Shown one piece after another: positions 58,130-64,000 of a DNA stretch of 64,000 nucleotides. The first letter of the stretch is position 1. Each line of letters starts with the position of its first letter. Origin of the DNA: Mesorhizobium sp. C432A (GTDB taxonomy: Bacteria > Pseudomonadota > Alphaproteobacteria > Rhizobiales > Rhizobiaceae). Under the pieces are notes generated by a model. The model was not told the origin of the DNA, searched no databases, and saw only the letters and a program-made list of their open reading frames with translations. The stretch is taken from the NCBI RefSeq assembly GCF_030323145.1, contig NZ_CP100470.1, positions 2,397,001-2,461,000 of the forward strand, given 5' to 3'. Both the position numbers and the translations under genes were made by a program.

Positions 58130-59956
58130 ATGGGCGTCTGGCCGAGATGGCTGGCAGCGTTGATCGTTGCGTTCGCTTTCCTCGCCGCAACTGCTGCCGG
58201 CGCCAGCGCTGAAACGCGCTCGCTCAAGCTCTATCACCTCCACACGCACGAAAAGGCCGAGATCGTCTACAAGCGCAATGGCCGCTACGATCCGGCAGGC
58301 CTCAGGAAGATCAACATCATCCTGCGCGACTGGCGTCGCAACGAACCGACCAAGATGGATCCGCGCCTGCTCGATCTGGTCTGGGAAGCTTACCGGCAGG
58401 CCGGCGCCACCGACTACATCCAGGTCGTTTGCGGCTATCGCTCGCCGTCGACCAATTCGATGCTGCGCAGCCGCAGCCGCGGTGTCGCCAAGGAAAGCCA
58501 GCATATGCTGGGCAAGGCGATGGACTTCTACATTCCGGGTGTGCCGCTGAAAAAGCTGCGCAACATCGGCCTGAAGATGCAGGGCGGCGGCGTCGGCTAC
58601 TATCCGTCGTCGGGTTCGCCCTTCGTCCACATGGACGTCGGCAATGTGCGGCATTGGCCAGGCATCAGCCGCCAGGAACTGGTCAGCCTGTTCCCCAATG
58701 GCAAGACGCTGCATGTGCCGAGCGACGGCAGGCCGTTGCCGGGTTATGACCAAGCGCTCGCCTCCTACAAGGCGCGCAAGGGCGCCGGTTCTCCTGCCAT
58801 CATGATGGCCAGCGCAGGCGGCAGCACCAAGAAATCCGGTGGCTTCCTGTCCGCGTTCTTTGGCGGTGGCGGTGAAGACGAAGCCGACGACAGCGCCGAT
58901 GTCGCTACCGCCGCGCCGCCGCCGAGAAGCGTGAAGCCGGTGCTGGCTGCCACGAGCAACAACAACAGCAATCTGCCTGGCATCGCGATCGTGTCGCCGC
59001 AGAACGCCAAGCGCGCCAACATTCCGCAGCTTGCCGACGACAGCGCTGACGATTCGGAGCCGCAGGACACGCCGGAGACGATCATCGCCGCGCTGCCCGC
59101 CAAGGAAGTGCCGCTGCCCGCTTTCGCACCGCGGCCGAAGGCCGATGTCGGCGCGCAACAACCTGAGACCGTGCCGTTCGGCGTGGCCGATGCCACCACC
59201 GAACAGACGGTGGCGACGGCGCAGGCGCCGGCCAATGTGCCGTTCGGCACGGCCGATGCGAGCAATGCCGACCAGGGGGCCGATCAAGCTGCCGCTCCGG
59301 CGCAGGTCGCGGTCAACGTCCCGTTGCCGACCTGGCGTCCCGACCGCTCTTCGCCGCCGGCTGAGCTTGCGCCGCAGGACAAGGGCGTTCTGCTGGCGCT
59401 GGCCGATACGGCTGCCCACAAGCAGACCGCAACCGACGCGTTCTCGGTGCTGCCGTCGCAGCGTCCGGACGAGGTCAAGGCGGTTCTCGAACAGGCCAGC
59501 GCCGCCGATACAGCCGGTGCTACCGACGACTATCAGGTTGCGTCGCTCGAGCCTCGCTCGGCGTTCAACGATCCGTCAGGTGTCGATGCCGCATCGCCGC
59601 GCGGTGCTATTGCTGCCCGTCCCGCCGGTACCGATCCAGCCTCGGTGATCGGCGCCGGCGTCAAGACGACACGCAAGGAAGCAAGGGCTTCGGCTCGCGA
59701 CCTGAAGCCAGGACCGAAGGCAGTGGTGGTGGCGGCCGAACCGCAGGCGACGCGCTGGGCGCTGAGCAGCGGCGACAACATCGCCACCGTTTCCAGCCCG
59801 ACGACTGCGCCGCGCTATGCCTACAACATCGTGCATACGCCGCCGAGCGAGGTCTACACCGCAGGCTTCCAGGCGGACAACCAGATGGCCGATGCCAACC
59901 GCTTCACCGGCAATGCCGTAAAATTCCTTTCGGTCGCCCGCTTCCAGACGAAGTAA
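58130..59956 (+). CDS. DUF882 (peptidase M15-like) envelope protein
   Basis: The ATG at 58130 gives 608 residues with a signal peptide (LAALIVAFAFLAATAAGASA). The DUF882/YcbK-type domain (about 25-200) has RSLKLYHLHTHEKAEIVYKR, GYRSPSTNSMLR, SQHMLGKAMDFYIPG and FVHMDVGNVRHW, the metal-binding M15-like pattern. The C-terminal 400 residues are low-complexity and Ala/Pro/Asp-rich. It may trim or bind peptidoglycan in the periplasm. The long tail is an unusual extension. Confidence 0.88.
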   Translation: MGVWPRWLAALIVAFAFLAATAAGASAETRSLKLYHLHTHEKAEIVYKRNGRYDPAGLRKINIILRDWRRNEPTKMDPRLLDLVWEAYRQAGATDYIQVVCGYRSPSTNSMLRSRSRGVAKESQHMLGKAMDFYIPGVPLKKLRNIGLKMQGGGVGYYPSSGSPFVHMDVGNVRHWPGISRQELVSLFPNGKTLHVPSDGRPLPGYDQALASYKARKGAGSPAIMMASAGGSTKKSGGFLSAFFGGGGEDEADDSADVATAAPPPRSVKPVLAATSNNNSNLPGIAIVSPQNAKRANIPQLADDSADDSEPQDTPETIIAALPAKEVPLPAFAPRPKADVGAQQPETVPFGVADATTEQTVATAQAPANVPFGTADASNADQGADQAAAPAQVAVNVPLPTWRPDRSSPPAELAPQDKGVLLALADTAAHKQTATDAFSVLPSQRPDEVKAVLEQASAADTAGATDDYQVASLEPRSAFNDPSGVDAASPRGAIAARPAGTDPASVIGAGVKTTRKEARASARDLKPGPKAVVVAAEPQATRWALSSGDNIATVSSPTTAPRYAYNIVHTPPSEVYTAGFQADNQMADANRFTGNAVKFLSVARFQTK

Positions 59957-59983
59957 GGGCGTGACCGGGGCGTTATCGACTCG

Positions 59984-60017
59984 AAGCCGCGCTGGGCAAC
60001 CCGTGCGGCTTTTGTTT
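59984..60017 (+). terminator. Terminator of the DUF882 gene
   Basis: AAGCCGC and GCGGCTT enclose a GGG/CCC inner stem, and TTGTTTTT follows, 28 bases past the stop. Confidence 0.85.
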
Positions 60018-60074
60018 TTAGCGAGATCTCGAGCACTGGCTTCCATCGCCACAGAATGCTAACCACCAAGCTGC

Positions 60075-60150
60075 ATTCCCGCTTCGTCTAATGGTAGGAC
60101 AGCGCCCTTTGAAGGCGTGAATCGAGGTTCGAGCCCTTGAGCGGGAACCA
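60075..60150 (+). tRNA. tRNA-Gln (TTG)
   Basis: The acceptor stem TTCCCGC pairs with GCGGGAA and CCA is encoded. The anticodon stem GCGCC/GGCGT holds the loop CTTTGAA (anticodon TTG), and the T arm is CGAGG/CCTTG around TTCGAGC. The U1-A72 pair is typical of glutamine tRNAs. Confidence 0.93.
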
Positions 60151-60167
60151 AAATCTCAACGCGTAGC

Positions 60168-60197
60168 AAACCCGGTCGGCGCAGCTGGCGGGTTTTT
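60168..60197 (+). terminator. Hairpin after tRNA-Gln
   Basis: AAACCCG and CGGGTTT close a stem with further internal pairing, and five Ts follow. It lies 18 bases after the tRNA CCA end. Confidence 0.7.
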
Positions 60198-60287
60198 GTG
60201 CCGAGTGCAATTCCGGGAACACTGTGATTTTCCCGGGAAAGCGCGGAGCGCTTCCCTTGGGATTGCGCAAAGATAAAGTAGCGGAGG

Positions 60288-60926
60288 TTATTTTCCGAGC
60301 TTGCTCGCGGTCTGTGCGAGCGCCTCGATCTCATCCCACTTGCCGGCCTTGACCAACTCGTCCGGCGCCACCCACGAGCCGCCGACGCAGATAACGTTGG
60401 ACAGGCTGAGATAGTCGGCGGCGTTCTTGGCCGAGATGCCGCCGGTCGGGCAGAATTTCACGTCGGCCAGCGGCGAGGCAAAGGCCTTCAGCGAGGCGAT
60501 GCCGCCGGATTGTTCGGCCGGGAAGAATTTCAGGAACCGCAGGCCGGCCTCGCGGGCAGCCATGATCTCGCCGGGCGTGATGGCGCCGGGCAGCAAGGGA
60601 ACGTCGCTGTCCTTGGCCGCCGCCAGCAACTCGCGCGTGATGCCGGGGCTGACGATGAACTTCGAGCCAGCCGCCGCTGCCTGGTCGAACTGCTTGGCAT
60701 CGAGAATTGTGCCGGCGCCGACAATGGCGCCCTCGACCTCACCGGCCACGCGGCGGATCGCTTCCAGCGCATCGGCGGTTCTCAACGTGATCTCGATCGC
60801 CGGCAGGCCGCCGGCGGCCAGCGCCTGGGCGAGCGGGACGGCGTCCGCGACATTGGCGATCTTCAGCACCGGAATGACCGGCTGGCCATTGAGCAGCGAC
60901 AGGAGCTTTTCGGTCTTGCTGGGCAT
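60288..60926 (-). CDS. eda: KDPG/KHG aldolase
   Basis: The 212-residue class I aldolase begins MPSKTEKLLSLLNGQPVIPV. It has LPAIEITLRTADALEAIRRV with the catalytic glutamate, GAGTILDAKQFDQAAAAGSK, and the Schiff-base lysine in LRFLKFFPAEQSGG. PTGGISAKNAADYL is the phosphate-binding part. It splits 2-keto-3-deoxy-6-phosphogluconate to pyruvate and glyceraldehyde 3-phosphate in the Entner-Doudoroff pathway. No edd gene is adjacent. Confidence 0.95.
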   Translation of the reverse strand: MPSKTEKLLSLLNGQPVIPVLKIANVADAVPLAQALAAGGLPAIEITLRTADALEAIRRVAGEVEGAIVGAGTILDAKQFDQAAAAGSKFIVSPGITRELLAAAKDSDVPLLPGAITPGEIMAAREAGLRFLKFFPAEQSGGIASLKAFASPLADVKFCPTGGISAKNAADYLSLSNVICVGGSWVAPDELVKAGKWDEIEALAQTASKLGK

Positions 60927-61100
60927 TGGCTTTTCTCTCCCTGGGTGATTTCAACCGATTAGCAGAAGGCCGATTCCGAGTCCACGAAACTCGGCCTGCC
61001 GCGATGTCACATGTCGGCCAACGAGCCTGCGGGCGAATACCGACGAAGTGTCTTTAGCTCTGCCTTGAATCCGCTTTGACCACGGTCTAGTGGCTTGGCG

Positions 61101-62027
61101 ATGACCAACCATGAACCCGTGCGCGTCGCCGCGCTCTACAAATTTGCGAGGCTGGGCGACTTCGACGCGCTGCGGGTCTTGCGCACGCCGCTTGCCGCCT
61201 TCTGCTGCGGGCGCGGCATCAAGGGCACGCTGCTTCTGGCGCAGGAGGGCATTAACGGCACGGTCGCCGGCAGCGAAACCGACATAGCCGACCTGATCGC
61301 TTATCTCGAGGCCATCGAGGGTCTTGCCGATCTCGAGGTCAAATACAGCACTGCCGCCGAAATGCCGTTCCATCGCATGAAGGTGCGGCTGAAGCGCGAG
61401 ATCGTCACCATGGGCGTCGAAGACCTCGACCCGGCGACGGGTGCGGGGACCTATGTCGCGCCGGCCGACTGGAACGCGCTGATCTCGGACCCCGGCACCA
61501 TCGTCATCGACACACGCAACGCGTACGAAGTGTCGATCGGCACGTTCGAGGGCGCGGTGGACCCGCGCACGTCGAGCTTTCGCGAATTCCCGGCCTGGGT
61601 GGAAAAACACCGCGACCAACTCGACGGCCGCAAGGTTGCGATGTTCTGCACCGGCGGCATCCGCTGCGAAAAGGCGACGGCCTATGTGAAGTCGCTCGGC
61701 TTCGAGGATGTGTTCCATCTCAAGGGCGGCATCCTCAGATATCTCGAAGAGGTGCCGGCCGAAGACAGCCTGTGGCAGGGCGAGTGTTTCGTCTTCGACG
61801 AGCGGGTCTCGGTGTCGCATGGGTTGACCGAAGGCGAGGCCGAACTCTGCCGCGCCTGCCGGCATCCGCTGACGCCGGAGAACCGGCTGTCGCCGCATTT
61901 TTCCACCGGCGTGTCATGCCCGCATTGCTACGAGGCACGCTCGGATGAGGATCGCACCCGCTATGCCGAGCGCCAGCGCCAGGTCGAACTTGCGCAGGCG
62001 CAGGGCAGGGGACATATCGGCAGTTAA
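61101..62027 (+). CDS. trhO: tRNA uridine(34) hydroxylase (rhodanese-related)
   Basis: The ATG at 61101 gives 308 residues. The N-terminal acylphosphatase-like part has [19 protein letters not shown]. The rhodanese domain has [20 protein letters not shown] and the active cysteine in [17 protein letters not shown]-terminal cysteine pairs (LCRACRHPL and CPHCYEARS) match the family. TrhO makes 5-hydroxyuridine at position 34 of certain tRNAs using oxygen. Confidence 0.95.
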   Translation: MTNHEPVRVAALYKFARLGDFDALRVLRTPLAAFCCGRGIKGTLLLAQEGINGTVAGSETDIADLIAYLEAIEGLADLEVKYSTAAEMPFHRMKVRLKREIVTMGVEDLDPATGAGTYVAPADWNALISDPGTIVIDTRNAYEVSIGTFEGAVDPRTSSFREFPAWVEKHRDQLDGRKVAMFCTGGIRCEKATAYVKSLGFEDVFHLKGGILRYLEEVPAEDSLWQGECFVFDERVSVSHGLTEGEAELCRACRHPLTPENRLSPHFSTGVSCPHCYEARSDEDRTRYAERQRQVELAQAQGRGHIGS

Positions 62028-62050
62028 GTGCCGCCGACGCCCTGACTGGA

Positions 62051-62413
62051 TCACCACACGACAGAATAGCGGTCGATCACCCACAGCCATGTGCCGTCGG
62101 CCTGCCGGCGCGCGACCTCTGAGGTTATCGAGCCGTCGGCAAGCCTGGTCGACGTCAACGCGAGTTCGCCGTTAATGGCCGCCGGGTGCTGCTCGCCGCG
62201 CTGGAATTTTCGCCAGCTCGCGGCAAAGGCTTCGAACAAAGCGCGGATCGCCTCATGGCCACGCGTCAATTCGGCTGCTCCGGTGTCGATGACGGCATCG
62301 GGTTCGAACAGCGCTACCATGCCCTCAATGTCTCCCGCCCATTGCCGATCAATTAGCAGGCGCTCCAGATCCTGGGGATCTCGTGCTTGGTCGCGGTCTG
62401 GCTGATCGGTCAC
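62051..62413 (-). CDS. NTF2-like (SnoaL-type) protein
   Basis: The GTG at 62413 has GGAGGAG upstream and gives 120 residues beginning MTDQPDRDQARDPQDLERLL. The cone-shaped NTF2 fold is suggested by WAGDIEGMVALFEPDAVIDT, HEAIRALFEAFAASWR and a closing strand with DGTWLWVIDRYSVVW. These proteins range from small enzymes to binding domains. Function unknown. A longer upstream start has no support. Confidence 0.75.
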   Translation of the reverse strand: MTDQPDRDQARDPQDLERLLIDRQWAGDIEGMVALFEPDAVIDTGAAELTRGHEAIRALFEAFAASWRKFQRGEQHPAAINGELALTSTRLADGSITSEVARRQADGTWLWVIDRYSVVW

Positions 62414-62616
62414 GGCAAAACTCCTCCCTCGCCGACGTTGCGGCGACACTAACCGAAGCCGAGGCGGGTTTCGACACATCGAATTTGATTTGCGGCATTG
62501 CCGGCGCCGATAGCAAAGCGCCGGTCCGTCATTGTAATGTCAACAATCGGGACCTACGTCTGCAACGTCCAAAACCTGCCCGTCCACGTTGGCGCGGGCC
62601 CTTTTCTGGAGGCACC

Positions 62617-63354
62617 ATGTTCGACCCCAAGAAGCTTCTCGACGATCTGCTCGGCTCGCAAGTTCCCGGCACAACCGGCACCGTTCGCGACAAGGCCGGG
62701 CAGGCTGTGCAGATGGCCAAGGACAATCCGCTGGCCGCCGGTGCGCTGGCCGCGGTGCTGCTTGGAACCGGCACGGGACGGCAGGTCACCGGCACGGCCG
62801 TGAAGCTCGGCGGACTGGCTGCGATCGGCGGTCTCGCCTACAAGGCCTACCAGAATTACAAGGCCGGCAATGCACCCGAGCAGGCGCCGGCGGCCGGCCA
62901 GCCGGAATTGCTGCCGCCGCCCGCCGACACCGGCTTTCATCCTTCACAGGCGCCACAGGGGGAGGACGAGTTCACGCTGACCCTGGTGCGGGCGATGATC
63001 TCGGCGGCCAAGGCCGATGGCCATGTCGATGACGCGGAACGCCAAAAGATCGCCGGCAAGCTCAGTCTGGCCGGCATCGGCACGGAAGCGGAAAAGTTTC
63101 TGATGGCCGAGCTGGACAGCCCGCTCGACCTCGATACGCTGGTCGCAGGCGCCAAGACCGATGAGCAGAGGCTCGAGCTCTACACGGCGTCCCGACTGAC
63201 GATCGACCCCGATACGCGCGCCGAACGCGGCTATCTCGACCTGCTCGCCGGCCGGCTCGGCCTGCCGGATGCGCTCGTCGATCATGTCGAGGCGACGGTG
63301 TCGGCGGCCAAGGTGCCGGTTCCGTCAGGCACGGCGCCGAACCCGCGCTGGTAG
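62617..63354 (+). CDS. DUF533 / TerB-like protein (YebE-type)
   Basis: The ATG at 62617 follows TCTGGAGGCACC and gives 245 residues. The front FDPKKLLDDLLGSQVPG and the Gly/Ala-rich helix pair (LAAGALAAVLLGTGTGR, GGLAAIGGLAYKAYQNY) are membrane-active in this family. The C-terminal domain (LVRAMISAAKADGHVDDAER, TRAERGYLDLLAGRLGL) is the TerB-like helical bundle of DUF533. Function unknown; related proteins respond to envelope stress. Confidence 0.88.
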   Translation: MFDPKKLLDDLLGSQVPGTTGTVRDKAGQAVQMAKDNPLAAGALAAVLLGTGTGRQVTGTAVKLGGLAAIGGLAYKAYQNYKAGNAPEQAPAAGQPELLPPPADTGFHPSQAPQGEDEFTLTLVRAMISAAKADGHVDDAERQKIAGKLSLAGIGTEAEKFLMAELDSPLDLDTLVAGAKTDEQRLELYTASRLTIDPDTRAERGYLDLLAGRLGLPDALVDHVEATVSAAKVPVPSGTAPNPRW

Positions 63355-63439
63355 ACAACGCAGCCGCGCGCCTGGGGCAGGGGCGCCGAGGCCGGAAAAA
63401 ATGCGTTAACGTCTCGTTTACCGAGGAAGCGCATGATTT

Positions 63440-63515
63440 TAGTCAGTCGGATCGGCTTTTCCTCCTCCCAAGCCCGGTTCAGATCAGGGGGCGGTCGCCA
63501 ATGACCGCCCTTTTT
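63440..63515 (+). ncRNA. Candidate small RNA with CCTCCTCCC loop (alpha-r14/NfeR1- or AbcR-like)
   Basis: TTTTCCTCCTCCCAA (63457-63471) can sit in a loop closed by GGC/GCC and GATC/GATC pairs. A strong terminator stem (GGGCGGTC, 63489-63496, with GACCGCCC, 63503-63510) and five Ts follow. Exposed anti-Shine-Dalgarno CCUCCUCCC with a rho-independent end is the hallmark of rhizobial alpha-r14 RNAs and is shared in part by AbcR. The 5' end is estimated. The nearest genes are not obvious targets. Confidence 0.6.
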
Positions 63516-63560
63516 GTCGGACCGATCACATAAAGCGCGTGGCGCTTCATGTTTTTGTCC

Positions 63561-63612
63561 TGATGCATGTCGTTCTCTCAGAACCGGGGCCACTTTTGAG
63601 CGACATACATTA
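63561..63612. repeat. Degenerate RIME-like palindrome
   Basis: TGATGCATGTCG at the start and CGACATACATTA at the end are imperfect inverted arms. Between them AGAACCGG and CACTTTTGAG resemble the core of rhizobial intergenic palindromes. It is more diverged than the copy at 42187. Confidence 0.6.
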
Positions 63613-63711
63613 GTGTCCGGCTTGCCATGATCGCCCTCATTTGCGATGGGTCGGTGCATTCGGATGCACCCCGATCTGTGCCGGGGATGCGCGGCGCGCA
63701 GGAGCAAAATC

Positions 63712-64000
63712 ATGACAGTCCTCACAGAGAAAACCGCCATTGTTACCGGCGCCGGCACCGGCATCGGCAAGAGCGTCGCCACGGCGCTGCTCAAGGCGGG
63801 CTGGAACACGGTGTTTTGCGGCCGCCGCAAAGCGGTGCTCGATGCCGCCATTACCGAGGCCGGGAAAACGGACGCCAAGGCGCTGGCGGTTGCCTGCGAC
63901 ATCAGCAAGGCCGGCGAAGTCGATGACCTGTTCGAGACGGTGGCCGCAGCCTTCGGCCGCGTCGACCTGCTCTTCAACAATGCCGGCATGAGCTACAAGT
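63712..64000 (+). CDS. Short-chain dehydrogenase/reductase (cut by window end)
   Basis: The ATG follows AGGAGC. The first 96 residues show the SDR cofactor loop (AIVTGAGTGIGKSVATALLK), a GRR cofactor-type region, the CDISKAGEVDDLF segment and LLFNNAGMS. The catalytic Tyr-x-x-x-Lys lies beyond the window. The arginine pair after the second strand (CGRRK) favours NADP. The substrate cannot be told. Confidence 0.92.
   Translation, partial: MTVLTEKTAIVTGAGTGIGKSVATALLKAGWNTVFCGRRKAVLDAAITEAGKTDAKALAVACDISKAGEVDDLFETVAAAFGRVDLLFNNAGMSYK

Noticed and set aside
60075..60150. tRNA-Gln as a second mobile-element insertion point
   Set aside because: No integrase, phage gene or repeated tRNA end is nearby. 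The flanking genes are ordinary chromosomal ones.

Overview
The window is high-GC alphaproteobacterial DNA, most likely Mesorhizobium or a close relative in the Rhizobiales. Supporting features are CpdR beside tRNA-Val, an Omp10-type lipoprotein, homospermidine synthase, a rhizobial palindromic repeat, DUF982 and DUF1127 proteins, a ROSE-type heat-shock leader and an mmgR/alpha-r8-like small RNA.

Positions 1 to about 19,114 are the integrase end of a tailed-phage prophage inserted at the 3' end of tRNA-Val(GAC). The late head genes run leftward: small terminase, large terminase, P22-type portal, three small unknown genes, scaffold and major capsid protein, which is cut by the window start. 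Tail and lysis genes must lie further left. A short counter-strand patch (7223-7764) holds two small genes that look like morons. The early leftward operon (13605 to 9007) encodes two DNA-binding-type proteins, a small protein, a DEAH helicase, a Toprim primase-like protein and a winged-helix protein. The last of these carries three 19-bp iteron-like repeats inside its gene. A cleavable CI/LexA-type repressor (13719-14393) faces this operon, and repeated AAGGGGAAA operator-like sites flank it on both sides. Rightward of it lie two divergent ribbon-helix-helix genes sharing palindromes, a run of translationally coupled small genes, an excisionase-like gene overlapping the tyrosine integrase, and a toxin-antitoxin-like pair between integrase and tRNA.

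From 19,115 the DNA is chromosomal. Region 19.1-28.2 kb holds cpdR, an N-formylglutamate amidohydrolase, the mmgR-like RNA, a histidinol-phosphatase-type gene, an AraC regulator, a DUF1127 protein, a lysophospholipase-like hydrolase, a heat-shock hsp20 unit, a TauE/SafE exporter, a metallo-beta-lactamase-fold hydrolase and threonine aldolase. Region 28.7-35 kb is gltB-gltD (glutamate synthase). Region 35-44.4 kb is mostly envelope functions: SGNH hydrolase, lytic transglycosylase, galU, an outer-membrane beta-barrel protein, kdsD, NfeD/stomatin pair and ferrochelatase.

Region 44.6-53.8 kb carries a secreted 5'-nucleotidase with a C-terminal LysM domain, omp10, homospermidine synthase, a frameshifted DUF3298-like gene, a DUF3445 gene, pabB/pabC and a membrane-anchored helix-hairpin-helix protein. 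Region 54.2-64 kb carries pepF, a sigma-54 response regulator, a DUF882 protein, tRNA-Gln(TTG), eda, trhO, an NTF2-like protein, a DUF533 protein, a second small RNA candidate with an anti-Shine-Dalgarno loop, and the start of a short-chain dehydrogenase cut by the window end.

All family names come from reading motifs and from memory of families. No database search was run.
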